Assembly: GCF_000011365.1 (NCBI RefSeq)
Contig: NC_004463.1
Span: forward strand, 1,722,001-1,786,000
Direction of reading: 5' to 3'
Origin: Bradyrhizobium diazoefficiens USDA 110
GTDB lineage: Bacteria; Pseudomonadota; Alphaproteobacteria; Rhizobiales; Xanthobacteraceae
DNA length: 64,000 bases
A program made the position numbers and the translations under genes. The notes beneath the pieces were generated by a model, which saw only the letters and a list, made by a program, of their open reading frames with translations, had not been told where the DNA came from and did no database searches. Shown here one piece after another: positions 53,605 to 64,000 of the stretch; the stretch's first letter is position 1, and each line of letters opens with the position of its first letter.

Positions 53605-54635
53605 CCAAGACGCCGTCTGACGTTCATTCGAAATGTTCCATTCAGCAAAACGGACTCAATTCGACTTGGCGCGGGTTCGTGAGCGCGAAGCGTGCACTTC
53701 TGTCCGCTCTTATGCTTTGCTCGTCCGTGCTCGGTGGGTGCGCGACATACATTCCGCCGGAGATCAGCTATGACACTGAAGTTCCTCCGCTGCCGGCGAC
53801 GCCCGTGGCTCTCGACGACAGATTGCGACCGCTTCACGTTCCGCCGCTCTGGAAGCCGGCTCTCGGAGGCAAGTCGGCCGGGAAGGAAGAGGTCGAACCG
53901 GTGAGCCGGGTTGAGACGGCAAACAATGCGGCCAGGGTCGAACCGCGCAAGCGGGGGTATTTCAATGCGGCGCAAATCTACGCCTACAGTCCCGGGGCTC
54001 TCTATCAGATTTACGCCGCGCCGGGGCAGATCACAGATATCGCGCTCGAGGAGGGAGAACAGTTGACGGGATCAGGGCCGATCGCGGCCGGAGATACTGT
54101 ACGCTGGGTCGTGGGCGATACCGAGAGCGGCAGCGGCGATACACGGCGCGTCCATGTCTTGGTCAAGCCGACCCGAGCTTCGATCGAAACCAACCTAGTG
54201 GTCAACACTGACCGGCGCACCTACCTGATCGAACTCCGATCCCGCGAACGGCCATACATGCCGTCTGTTGCCTGGTACTATCCTGAAACCGCACGGGAAC
54301 GATGGCGTTCGGTCGCTCTGAAACCCGCTCTTCCGAACCCGGCGCAGCGCATCTCCCGCTATGCCATCGAAGGGGACAGTCCTCCCTGGCGACCGCTCGC
54401 CGCATATGACGATGGCCGCAAGGTCTATGTCGAATTCCCGCAAGGCATCGTGCAGGGCGAGATGCCTCCGCTCTTTGTCATCGGTCCAGACGGCAAGACC
54501 GAACTCGTCAACTATCGCGCTGACGGCAATGTATTGATCGTCGATCGGCTGTTTGCTGCCGCCGAACTGCGGCTTGGTGGTGAGCACCAGAAGAAGGTCA
54601 GGATTGTCAGAACCGGCGGGAGGCCGTCGTCATGA
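53601..54635 (+). CDS. trbG: Conjugal transfer protein TrbG
   Basis: 344 aa from a GTG at 53601 overlapping the trbF stop. Lipoprotein signal with lipobox LGGC (SALMLCSSVLGGCATYIPP), then the VirB9-like domain: NAAQIYAYSPGALYQIYAAP, GQITDIALEEGEQLTGSGPI, AGDTVRWVVGD, VLVKPTRASIETNLVVNTDR, RTYLIELRS. Outer-membrane-associated part of the T4SS core complex. Overlaps trbI by 4 bp. Confidence 0.94.
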   Translation: MTKTPSDVHSKCSIQQNGLNSTWRGFVSAKRALLSALMLCSSVLGGCATYIPPEISYDTEVPPLPATPVALDDRLRPLHVPPLWKPALGGKSAGKEEVEPVSRVETANNAARVEPRKRGYFNAAQIYAYSPGALYQIYAAPGQITDIALEEGEQLTGSGPIAAGDTVRWVVGDTESGSGDTRRVHVLVKPTRASIETNLVVNTDRRTYLIELRSRERPYMPSVAWYYPETARERWRSVALKPALPNPAQRISRYAIEGDSPPWRPLAAYDDGRKVYVEFPQGIVQGEMPPLFVIGPDGKTELVNYRADGNVLIVDRLFAAAELRLGGEHQKKVRIVRTGGRPSS

Positions 54636-55834
54636 ACTCTCGGAATGTAAACGAGCAAGCTATTCCGCCGGAGACACAAGTGGAGCCATCCGAGAGCTTC
54701 CGCTTGAGAGCAGAGCACACGCGCGTGACGCGGTTGTCGCGGAAGGTCTTGGCCGGCGGGAGCGCGGTTGCCCTGCTTGTCATCGGCGGAGCGGTGCTGT
54801 GGTCGCTGCAGAACAATCGCTCCCGCAATCAAGCGGCCGATGAGCTTTACAGTACCGACCACCACAATGTTGCCGACGGTATTACGACGCTGCCGAAGGA
54901 CTATGCTGGCGTTCCGCGCCAGCCAATCCCGCAGCTTGGTCCGCCGCTTCCCGGCGACCTCGGTCGACCAATACTTGCTGCTCAAGGCCAGTCGCCGACG
55001 ATCGGCACTGATCCAGACCAGCAGCGCCGGGATCAAGAGACTGAGGCAGCCCGCATCAGCCATTTGTTCGCTGCGACCAATGAAGGAGCGCGTCCGCCCA
55101 CCGCTGCGGCGGTTGGAGGCGACCGCCTCGCATCACCAAGCGCAACGAGCACTGGCGAGGATAGATCTGCGCAAAACGGCCAGGACCGCAAGCTTGCCTT
55201 CGTGAATGCCTCCGTGGACCGTCGCATGGTAAGCCCTGACCGTGTCATCAGGCCCGCTTCACCATACATCGTGCAGGCCGGGACGGTGATTCCAGGGGCG
55301 CTGATCACCGGGATCCGATCGGACCTGCCAGGCCAAATTACCGCGCAGGTAACCGAGAATGTTTTTGACACGCCGACCGGTCGCTTTCTGCTCGTGCCTC
55401 AGGGAGCGCGTCTAATCGGCATCTACGACAGCCAGGTCACTTTCGGCCAGTCTCGCGTTCTGCTCGTCTGGACCCGGCTAATCATGCCGAATGGACGTTC
55501 TATAGTTCTCGAGCGGCAGCCTGGCGCTGACACCGCTGGCTATGCTGGCCTAGAAGACCAGGTGGACAATCACTGGGGCGAACTCTTCAAGGCTGCGGCA
55601 CTATCGACGTTTCTCGCCGTCGGAACGGAACTGGGTGCCGGCTCGGACACTAACAGCAACGACAGCGCAATTATCCAGGCGTTGCGTCACGGCGCCTCGG
55701 ACTCTCTAAACCAAACTGGACAGCAGGTAGTTCGGCGCGGTCTCAATATCCAGCCCACGCTGACGGTACGTCCTGGCTTCCCGATCCGCGTGATCGTGAA
55801 TCGCGATCTGATCCTTCAGCCTTACGCGAGGTAG
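54632..55834 (+). CDS. trbI: Conjugal transfer protein TrbI
   Basis: 400 aa, VirB10-like. A cytoplasmic N-terminus, one TM (LAGGSAVALLVIGGAVLWSL), a Pro-rich linker, and a C-terminal beta-barrel domain (SPYIVQAGTVIPGALITGIR, GRFLLVPQGARLIGIYDSQV, GRSIVLERQPGADTAGYAGL, PGFPIRVIVNRDLIL). It spans both membranes and completes the TrbF-TrbG-TrbI core. Intact, although the genes needed to use it are missing from this window. Part of it is duplicated at 42105-42228. Confidence 0.94.
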   Translation: MNSRNVNEQAIPPETQVEPSESFRLRAEHTRVTRLSRKVLAGGSAVALLVIGGAVLWSLQNNRSRNQAADELYSTDHHNVADGITTLPKDYAGVPRQPIPQLGPPLPGDLGRPILAAQGQSPTIGTDPDQQRRDQETEAARISHLFAATNEGARPPTAAAVGGDRLASPSATSTGEDRSAQNGQDRKLAFVNASVDRRMVSPDRVIRPASPYIVQAGTVIPGALITGIRSDLPGQITAQVTENVFDTPTGRFLLVPQGARLIGIYDSQVTFGQSRVLLVWTRLIMPNGRSIVLERQPGADTAGYAGLEDQVDNHWGELFKAAALSTFLAVGTELGAGSDTNSNDSAIIQALRHGASDSLNQTGQQVVRRGLNIQPTLTVRPGFPIRVIVNRDLILQPYAR

Positions 55835-55839
55835 ATGTT

Positions 55840-56076
55840 GTGTCGAAGTTGAAAATTGCTGCCGTTCCAGATGACAAACCGGTAAAGATCACTGCGGAGC
55901 TACCCGCAAGCGTACATCGCGATCTGCTTGCTTATGCGGATTTACTATCCGCCCAAAGTGGACAGATGGTTGACCCAGCGAAGCTTATCTCGCCCATGCT
56001 CTTCAAGTTCATGGCAACCGACCGCGGCTTCCTGAAGTCGCGGCGGCAGACTCGGCGGCTCGTAGAGAACGGATAG
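55840..56076 (+). CDS. DUF2274-family protein
   Basis: 78 aa from a GTG at 55840, 5 bp after trbI: KLKIAAVPDDKPVKITAELP, then ASVHRDLLAYADLLS and PMLFKFMATDRGFLKSRR. DUF2274 proteins are routinely the last gene of this trb operon type in Rhizobiales. The sequence looks like a small ribbon-helix-helix-type DNA-binding protein, which may regulate transfer. Intact. Confidence 0.85.
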   Translation: MSKLKIAAVPDDKPVKITAELPASVHRDLLAYADLLSAQSGQMVDPAKLISPMLFKFMATDRGFLKSRRQTRRLVENG

Positions 56077-56295
56077 AGCTTCGCTAGATGACGTCATGGT
56101 CCCGGTCGCATCATCGTATGGCCAGTGTTGAAAAATGAGCTTCAGGCGACTGGCGGTAGTCGGGCCCTCTTCGTCGCGGCTCTATCATTCATGGCACAAA
56201 AACGGTCATATTCGTTGGATCAGATGAAAGACGAAACGCGTAGCTTAATCGCCAACGCCGCTGTAACAGCTCGGATCTTAGACTGGCCACCCGCA

Positions 56296-56420
56296 ACAAG
56301 GTCTGGTACGGCGCATCGGCGCCGACGAAGTCGATAAGCGATTGGAGCGTCTCGCCGACATCCTCGTCGACTGCGTTGCCCACGGCGCCTCAGTCAGCTT
56401 TTTTGCCAGCGCTATCTCGA
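56296..56420 (+). pseudogene. GNAT acetyltransferase 5' remnant
   Basis: A plus-strand frame reads LVRRIGADEVDKRLERLADI, then LVDCVAHGASVSFF, matching the N-terminal beta-alpha-alpha region of small GNAT acetyltransferases (family pattern LVDCVAGGASVSF). The acetyl-CoA motif is absent and unrelated sequence follows. Confidence 0.5.
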
Positions 56421-57580
56421 CGACGTGCGTTGGCGTATTTGCGTAGCTTCGCAGCTCTTGGGCCGTCAGCGGGCAGCCGGCCGGGGCGACTTGCCGCTGA
56501 GCTAGGGCAACGGCTGTTCCTTCAGGTCGCCGTCGATCATGCGTTCGATGGTGGCTTCGTCGCAGCGCCGGTAATGTGGGTAGGCGCGCAGCATGTCGCT
56601 TCAGCGCGCCAGCGAACCGGCCGCGTACAAACCCGTGGCTTTCGATGCGGGTCACGGTGGTCTTGCCGCCCCGATAAGGCCCTTGAGGCCGATAACGATC
56701 ATGGATAGAGGCTCCGATTGGGAGCCATACGGTCTCAATTGGTATAGATGCTTTCGAGCGTGTTTCGGTCGCACTTGGCGCCGCCCGATGACGAACGGAC
56801 GAAGACATCAATTTCAGGCTCAAAAATAGCCGACCGGATTTTTTTCCTGAGCAGGCCCACCCCTGGGTTCCACGCCGATCCGAGAACAGAAAGTGCCTTT
56901 TGAAATTTTATATCTAGCAAAGTCGAGTGGTCGCGGGTCACCCGCGTAGGGGGGCCCGGAAGGACCCGCCGCTGCAAGAAGTTCGAGACCCGCGAAGGGG
57001 TAGAGATGCACTTCGTCGGACCGAGGGGGGACGCCATCTTTCCCAATGAAGACGCCATCGTGCACCTCAACTGCGGATCATGCTCGAACAGAACGAGGAA
57101 TGCGCCGTCCAGCACGCCCGTTTCACGACGCTGGAAACAATCGCACCGTTCAGCGATGATCCAAGAGTCAGCCTTGCGGCTAACGCCCTCCGCTTGATCG
57201 GCGAGCTGCCCAAAGTCTTGTTGCCGTTCTTAACTCGGGCGGCTTCATGACGGCAGGACATCCCTGCTCGCCATCCGCGTTGTGACGAAATGCTGCGGCT
57301 GGCCAACGCTGTAGGGTGCGCTCGGTCTTTTTTCCTTGCGGCAGCTGAAACAGAAATATGGGGAGAAAGCGGCGCCCCTGGCGCCGCCTGATCGTTCTGG
57401 AGCACTAGGCACTGAACTCGCTTGGTCTTCAAGTTTGACCAACAGTTTCTCGATTAAGTGTGTATGACCACCAATGCTGGTAGGTCTCCCGAGGCCGCCT
57501 TGTCGCTAAAGTCCCGCTGTACCCTGAGGCGACGGGCCTCACGGGAAAGCCGGGTGGCTAGCCTTGTGCTCCCCGAGGCT
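56421..57580. other. Decayed region, no convincing gene
   Basis: Only short frames. A plus-strand piece near 57090-57250 (ARFTTLETIAPFSDDPRVSL, then LRLIGELPKVLLPFLTRAAS) and a minus-strand piece near 56390-56500 (PLTAQELRSYANTPTHVVEI) look like fragments of lost genes; neither family is recognised. Confidence 0.35.
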
Positions 57581-57605
57581 GACTACTGTGCCAGCGGCGC
57601 TTGAT

Positions 57606-58420
57606 AGGGACAGCGCCTTCCTTCCTCCATGGGAGGTGCCGAGTCATGTCGCTCCTGGCTCGCCGGCGAAGCGGATGCGGCAGAGATAGCGCATTTGTCC
57701 ACCCTCCCCGGATGGATATGGGCGCCGAGCCGCATCCGCTGCTTTCCGTTCGCTTTGCGCCTCGCTGATGGGCCTGATGGAGCTTGGTAACGCATTTTGA
57801 GAAACGGGCACAATCGTCTTCAATACGACAAACCAACGTGGAGCTTGACCAACTGAACGCCACGGGCGTTTAGCGCGGAGCGGTTGCCGCTGATCGCAAG
57901 CGCGCCGAATGGCTATTGTCTGAGGCGTAAACGTCGTAATTGCTCTCAACTGCCAGCGGCCACATAGGCCGCCTTTCGTTGTAAATTGCTGCGCAGGTCT
58001 GTCAGCTTTCGGTAAGCCAGGCTCGATAAAGAATCGTTGGGTTTAACGGGAGCGTGGCAGGGACAGCGCATGAGCTGAAGGACCACCATGTGCTGAGTTA
58101 CGCTTCCGTTAAGCTCATTGCAGTGCGGATGCGGCAGGGTTAGTGCCTCATGATGCCCCAGGCCGTCAGGCGCCGAACCGCGTTCGCACTGCTTCCAACT
58201 CACGAGTTAGTTCTCGTTTTTTGGCGGTTTCACTCGGTCCGCTGGCGATAAGCTCCCGATCAGCTTCTTGCCGCCGCTTGAAGCTGAGTTTGGAGCAGGT
58301 TAGCTGCAGGGACAGAGCGCTGCCCCTGTGTGTCCGCGGGGAGATAAGCGCCGAGCCAAGTTCTGCTAAGTTCAACTGGCGGGCGGGTAGGGACAGCGCC
58401 TGCTCCAGCGCAACCAAACG
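57606..58420. repeat. Dispersed GGGACAGCGC-type repeats
   Basis: The motif GGGACAGCGC (or GGGACAGAGCGC) occurs at about 57608, 58061, 58308 and 58390, with shared neighbours: GATGCGGCAG at about 57670 and 58128, and GCGCCGAGCC at about 57724 and 58349. The copies seem to be diverged repeats of one unit of 200-400 bp, in a region lacking intact genes. Confidence 0.5.
58001..58028 (+). promoter_or_regulatory. Possible tts box (TtsI-binding site)
   Basis: GTCAGCTTTCGGTAAGCCAG followed by GCTCGATA resembles the rhizobial tts consensus GTCAGCTTNTCGAAAGCT...TA: the GTCAGCTT half, the spaced AAGC and the terminal TA coincide, while the TCGA core is imperfect. No intact type III effector gene follows within 500 bp, so it may be a relic or chance. 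Confidence 0.25.
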
Positions 58421-58429
58421 GCACCGGGT

Positions 58430-60626
58430 CGCGCCCGCACTGCTTCCGATCAATCATCAGCAATACTTTGGAAGGGAAGAAGACTGCGTGGCTGAATCCC
58501 CTCCACCCTTATCTTCGTGCCATTCTCTCCGCCAGGCGTGCCGACGAGCGACGCCGGCAGCGTCGCCCATTTTTCAACGAGGTACTCCTCATCGCGGTCT
58601 ACGAGGGTCTCGGATAACTTTCCAGCGGCTTTCTATCGTGCTCCGCCTCGATTGACTCTGCCCACATACTTGCGTCGCTCATGTGCGATTGGCATGTTTT
58701 CTTGTTCATGCAACGTGCATGTGTCTGGTCGTGCTGGTGTCTCCAATTCAAGGCAAAAACTAGCTTAGAGAGTCGCCGACGAGGAGGGGAGCCACCGATT
58801 TTGGTAGGTGCCCCTTGGTACTTCTCGAAGATACAACTTTGTAGCCCTTTAGAATTGGAGCCTCTTGGGAGCAAAGGTGGCCAGCCCCAGTCTTTGCGAC
58901 CGGGTTGGCCACCAGCGCTCGCGACATCATGCCCACAGGGCAGCTACAGGCCAACGAATGCATATATTCGAGCGGCATATTACGTCCTTGCGGCCGCAAG
59001 CGCTTGCGGTGCTTGCAGCCAATCGGGTCCGCGCCCCCCATCGGTCTCTGGGACTATCAGATCGCAGGGCGGCCACATTTAACGTCGACGAAGTTCTGGC
59101 GATGCTGGCCATACTCGATTGCGTGGAACCCAACCTGCGGCCGAAAAGCGCGACAGATCGCTGCGCGCATACGCGCGCCTCTAGAGGGGCCGCATGGGGG
59201 GGGCAACCAGTTCGGGTAGGATGTCTGTGAGACCATGAGGTGTGAGCTTTCAGTAGGTTGTCCATCCGGTCCTGAACGAGGAAGCAACCTGCCGAAGCTT
59301 TAGCCTACCCCTTAAGGATCGGATGAACGCCCCCAAGAATGCGCCATTGACGCCGAAAGGCCATGGCGCCAATCTTGATCGAGGCTGGCCTAACGAAGGC
59401 TGCAGTGCGCTGCAACTCGCCGTTTTCGGCGAGGACGGTCGCCAAGTTTAAGCGTTCGGCGAGGAAGGAGTGGATGGACCGTGATCGCTCCACAAGACCT
59501 CTTTTATCCAAGCCAAATCCTGCCTTCCCATGCGCAGAAGCCGGAACGTTGGGACGACAGCGCCACAGGTCAAACAGATCTCAATCGAGGCCGGTAGTGT
59601 CGCCGGCGACCTTCAGCCCTATCCGGCGCCGGCTGGGATTAAACCGATTGCGCAACCTGGGCCCGGCTGAGCCGGAGCGACGCTATGAACGTGAGCATTC
59701 CGGCGGACCCGATCCGGGTCGGTATCAAAAAGCTCGGCAAGGTGACCATATAGGCCAGCGGTTAATGGACCGGACAGGACAGAGCAGCCTGCGGGGGAGG
59801 ACTGCCGAGACGGACGCCTCGGTCTCAAGCACATCGGTACAAAACTCTATAGGAGCTCTTTACCGATCAATCGGCTCAGAAATACAATCTGTTGCATGCC
59901 GCCTTATGCTCACCTCGGTGGATTTAACACTGGAAAAAATCGATGCATCAAAAGTGCGCTGTAGAAGTAAACCCGATCGGTCCGACGCGACAGCCGGCCC
60001 GCGAATCGGCCGAAGCCGAACACGCCCGCAAGACCTACAGCAAGCGAAGGAAGCCTTCTGGCGTTGATGACGCAACCAAAAGGAATTTTCACCATCTGCG
60101 GGTGATTTCCGAGAGGGTCTTTCCTTTCTTCTTGGCGGGTCGACAGATTTCTTCCGCTCTCACAGGGAAGTCGCGGGTGCGCAAAACACTTGGCGAGAAA
60201 AGTAGTCGCTGCGAAGGATGTGCTGGAGGCCAATCTTCATTGTCGCGGTTCCGCCACCCTCGATCCACATCCTTATTTCGAAGTGGCCATTCCACCGATG
60301 GGCTTGTGGAGATATGGAACAAGAACTCCTATGGGCGACTTCGACCTATGTCATTCTCGCGCACGTGCCTCGCGATGGTGTGTTCTCAACGGCGCTGGTG
60401 CGCGGATCCACCAAGCCCATACGCAACTCACTTTTTGCCCTTTGTCCTTCTTGGACAGCGACGAAGAGCGGATTGACGCTGAAGAATTGTAGCAACCAGA
60501 CTGCTGATCGCGTGGGATACTCGATCAACTCGAGCGCTGGGGATCGCTATAACTTTGCAATAGGCGGCGAGTTGGTTGAAGTTCAAAGCTTTGTCAGTTC
60601 GCAGCTAAAAATCGAACTGAGTTCAA
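58430..60626. other. Low-coding decayed region
   Basis: About 2.2 kb with many short overlapping frames on both strands, none with recognisable family features or codon bias. The composition is less GC-rich than the flanking intact genes. No tRNA or obvious IS end was found. It may hold the promoter that once served panB. Confidence 0.4.
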
Positions 60627-61486
60627 ATGAGTCGCGTTTCGGAGCAACCGGTCGACCGCATCACAATTCCCCTCCTGCAGCGGTGGAAGCAGGACGGCCG
60701 GCGTCTAGTCATGACGACTGCCTACGACGCGGTTGCGGCGCCTATCCCGGATCCTTCCATCGATATCAGTCTCGTCGGTGACAGCGGGGGTAACGTCTGC
60801 CTTGGATTCGAAAACACGCCTCCAGTAAGTGTTGCGATGATGAACCATCACCTCGAAGCCGCCGTACGCAGCAAACCGCGTGCCTTGCTCGTCGCCGATA
60901 TGTCCTTTCTTAGCTTCCACGTCAGCGTTGAGGAGACCATACGAAATGCTGGCGGATTTCTGCAGCGAGGAGCAGCTGCGGCGAGACTCGAGGGCGGTGG
61001 CAAAAGAATCGAGATGGTGCGTGCCATTGTCGATTGCGAGATTCCCGTGATGGGTCATCTCGGTCTTGTTCCGCAGAGCGTTAATGTCATGGGCGGCTTC
61101 AAAGTGCAGGGCCGCAAAGTGGATGAAGCGCTGCGTTTGCTCGATGATGCTCATCGTCTGCAGGAGGCCAGCTGTTTCGCTTTGGTATTGGAGGGCACTC
61201 CGGCTGAGCTTACTGCTCGAGTAAGCGATTCCTTGACAATACCGACGATCGGAATCGGCTCGGGCCCAGACTGTTCAGAGCAGGTGCTCTGTTTCATGAC
61301 GTGCTGGGCCAAACCGAAGGTCATCGCCCCAAATTCGTTCCCGCCTATACGGAAGGCTTTCAGCAGTTCCATGATGCGCTTTCGCGCGGGGCAGCGGATG
61401 TCCGCCGTGGCGCGTTCCCCGGCCCGCAAGAGTCCTATCGGCTTCCCGAAGGCGTTGGGGAGGCAATTGCCAACTGGGCGCCATCC

Positions 61487-61513
<27 letters not shown>
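60627..61513 (+). pseudogene. panB: PanB, 3-methyl-2-oxobutanoate hydroxymethyltransferase, frameshifted
   Basis: The first frame (60627 to about 61290) is a good PanB: RRLVMTTAYDAVAAPIPDPS, DISLVGDSGGNVCLGFENTP, RALLVADMSFLSFHVSVEET, GGGKRIEMVRAIVDCEIPVM, GHLGLVPQSVNVMGGFKVQG, PTIGIGSGPDCSEQVL. Near 61290 a one-base shift moves the rest (FHDVLGQTEGHRPKFVPAYT, then AADVRRGAFPGPQESYRLPE) to another frame ending at 61513. In the family GDSVGN is usual; here it is GDSGGN. PanB makes ketopantoate for CoA synthesis. A second, island-borne copy that has decayed is likely. Confidence 0.85.
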
Positions 61514-62330
<817 letters not shown>

Positions 62331-62842
62331 AGCGCAAGGCGTGGACAAGCCAGAGCGCAGCTTATTGAGCTGACAGAAACGCTCAAAGCACTGTTCCGAG
62401 AGGCATATCGAACTGGCAGCAGAGGGCAAGCCCCGAGACGGCTTTGTTCGGCGAGTTAGCGAAGCGATAGCGGGCGCGCACTGAATATGCGGGGCTAAAA
62501 ATTTGTGTTTAGCAACTCCGCAAGTCTTGCGACGGTGATCAGCGGCGAACTCGATAAACCTTGGTATAGTGCTTTGCAGCCGATGCTATATCACTCACTT
62601 ACCTTTGTAGAGTTGAGTACCGGTCAGGTCGTTTGTAATTCCGATGTCGAAGTGCGAAGCCTGAACTAATGCCCGGCTAGAAGTCGTTGCGTTCTAATCA
62701 ACTATTCTTGTCGGGCCTTTCGCCGATAAACGCAAAAAGGGCACGAGCTCTACAGCGGGGGCTCTAGCACAGTCGCCGCATTGCTGACCATTGCCTTAAA
62801 GTTGGTGGCAGATTTACATCCCAATCCCGAATACGAGTTGAC
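62331..62842. other. Upstream region of the RND gene
   Basis: About 510 bp without a recognised gene. It should include the RND promoter. I looked for a sigma-54 -24/-12 pair: TGGTATAGTGCTTTGCA at about 62562 is close but has one base too many between GG and GC. No nod box seen. Confidence 0.4.
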
Positions 62843-64000
62843 ATGACATTTACCGCGCTTTTCATCAAACGTCCGGTATTGTCAATCGTCGTGAGTTTCC
62901 TGATCTTGCTGATCGGCTTGCGCGCCGCGGTCCTACTGCCGATCCGGCAATATCCGAAGCTAACCAATACGGTCATCAATATCACGACTGCCTATCCTGG
63001 CGCCTCGGCCGACATGATCCAGGGGTTCATCACCACTCCCCTGGAGCAAGCAGTCGCGTCCGCCGAAGGCGTCGACTACATCAGTTCCTCGTCTATGCTT
63101 GGTGTCTCGACTATTCTAGTTTACATCAAGCTGAACTTCAATCCAAACGAAGCGCTCACGGAGGTGCTCTCCAAGGTCAACTCAGTCAAATACCTGATCC
63201 CGAAGGAATCAAACGATCCAGTCGTCACGAAGTCGAGCGGTCAGACGAATGCTGTCATGTATATCGCTTTCTCCAGCGATGAGCTAGCGGCCAGTGCGAT
63301 CACCGACTACCTCGCGCGCGTCGTGCAACCGGTTATCTCAACCGTCGACGGCGTTTCAGCGGCTGACATCCTAGGCGGCCAGAGTTTTGCGATGCGGCTA
63401 TGGCTAGACCCTGCGAAAATGGCTGGGCATGGCATATCGCCGGCTGAAGTTTCGGCTGCAATCGCAGCTAACAACTTCCAGGCTGCGGCAGGCCAGACCA
63501 AGGGCTATTTCACTATCTCCGATGTCACAGCAAATACGGATTTGCGGAGTGTTGACGATTTCAAGCGTATGATTGTCAAGGCGAATGACGGTGGCTTTGT
63601 GCGCATGGAAGACATTGCGGTAGTCGAACTTGCCGCGCAGATGACGGACACTACCGTCACGATGAACGGCGACCACGCGGTCTTTGTCGGCGTGCAAGCG
63701 AGCCCGGAAGGCAATCCGCTAAACATAGTGCGAGGCGTTCGGGCGCTGTTTCCTGAAATGGAGCGTAACCTGCCGCCGCCGCTGAAGATGAAAGTGGCCT
63801 ACGACTCATCCAAGTTTATTCAATCATCGATCGACGAAGTGAAGAAGACGCTCATTGAGGCCGTCGTGGTTGTGGTCGTCGTGATCTTTCTTTTCCTGGC
63901 CTCGCTGCGGTCCGTCATCATTCCTGTGGTTACTATTCCGTTGTCTCTCGTTGGTGTCTGCAGCATGATGCTGGCGCTGGGGTTCTCATTCAACCTCCTG
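62843..64000 (+). CDS. RND-family efflux permease, 3' part beyond the window
   Basis: 386 codons visible of about 1,030 expected, from the ATG at 62843. It has the AcrB/MexB-type start (FIKRPVLSIVVSFLILLIGL, LLPIRQYPKLTNTVINITTA, YPGASADMIQGFITTPLEQA). The porter-domain segments follow (NDPVVTKSSGQTNAVMYIAF, VDGVSAADILGGQSFAMRLW, GISPAEVSAAIAANNFQAAA), then TM2 onward (EAVVVVVVVIFLFLASLRSV). It is an inner-membrane proton/drug antiporter that works with a membrane-fusion protein and an outer-membrane channel. No partner gene lies upstream in the window; they may be downstream. Confidence 0.93.
   Translation, partial: MTFTALFIKRPVLSIVVSFLILLIGLRAAVLLPIRQYPKLTNTVINITTAYPGASADMIQGFITTPLEQAVASAEGVDYISSSSMLGVSTILVYIKLNFNPNEALTEVLSKVNSVKYLIPKESNDPVVTKSSGQTNAVMYIAFSSDELAASAITDYLARVVQPVISTVDGVSAADILGGQSFAMRLWLDPAKMAGHGISPAEVSAAIAANNFQAAAGQTKGYFTISDVTANTDLRSVDDFKRMIVKANDGGFVRMEDIAVVELAAQMTDTTVTMNGDHAVFVGVQASPEGNPLNIVRGVRALFPEMERNLPPPLKMKVAYDSSKFIQSSIDEVKKTLIEAVVVVVVVIFLFLASLRSVIIPVVTIPLSLVGVCSMMLALGFSFNLL

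Noticed and set aside
57600..58450. CRISPR array
   Set aside because: The repeats are short, unevenly spaced and diverged; no regular repeat-spacer pattern or cas gene occurs anywhere in the window.
62562..62578. Sigma-54/NifA-type promoter TGGTATAGTGCTTTGCA before the RND gene
   Set aside because: The GG-GC spacing is one base too long and the CAC after GG is missing; no TGT-N10-ACA activator site was found upstream.

Overview
The window reads as accessory DNA of a Bradyrhizobium-like alphaproteobacterium (Rhizobiales). The GC-rich sequence is crowded with broken insertion sequences, holds remnants of an integrative conjugative element (ICE) with rhizobial-type Trb genes, and carries small proteins and decayed panB/panC copies of the kind seen on symbiosis or genomic islands. 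This is inferred from gene content; no species-specific marker is present.

Layout. 1-10182: a giant gene of more than 2,700 codons runs leftward off the window edge, divergent from a gene for a multi-pass membrane protein with a duplicated module. 10093-11550: a conserved hypothetical gene. 11704-14181: an IS66-family element whose tnpC carries an internal inversion. 14222-14569: a truncated HAD hydrolase. 14735-19315: a leftward cluster of an exported trypsin-like protease with ankyrin repeats, a secreted protein, a two-TM protein and a basic-tailed protein. 19808-32724: an island-like stretch from a broken tyrosine recombinase with an excisionase-like gene to tRNA-Ile(CAU). It contains Ku, an XRE regulator, a HEPN/MltR-like protein, a DUF3800 protein and a compact SIR2 / middle-component / SMC-like ABC ATPase operon, which is the best candidate for a poorly described defence system. 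32831-33591: an IS5-family element. 34240-40856: an intact LLM flavin monooxygenase plus Opp/Dpp-type ABC importer operon, probably for uptake and oxidation of an organosulfur or related compound.

41145-56076: wreckage of one or more ICEs. A small remnant holds ardC-like and trbI-like pieces separated by about 30 bp, consistent with a collapsed ICE copy. It is followed by an IS3 element, a frameshifted PAS/HAMP sensor, a small zinc-ribbon protein, ardC with a premature stop, a ParB-like gene in three frames, a methyltransferase gene fused by deletion to 5'-truncated trbL, and then intact trbF, trbG, trbI and a DUF2274 gene. The relaxase, traG and trbB-J are missing, so this copy cannot be self-transmissible as it stands.

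56077-62330 is mostly decayed, with a GNAT remnant, GGGACAGCGC-type repeats, a possible tts box and panB-panC pseudogenes. From 62843 an RND efflux permease gene runs off the right edge.

Several breaks are single-base indels (parB-like, integrase, PAS sensor, panB), so either extensive pseudogenisation or residual sequencing error is possible. The large rearrangements (tnpC inversion, ardC/trbI junction, methyltransferase/trbL junction) cannot be explained by sequencing error.
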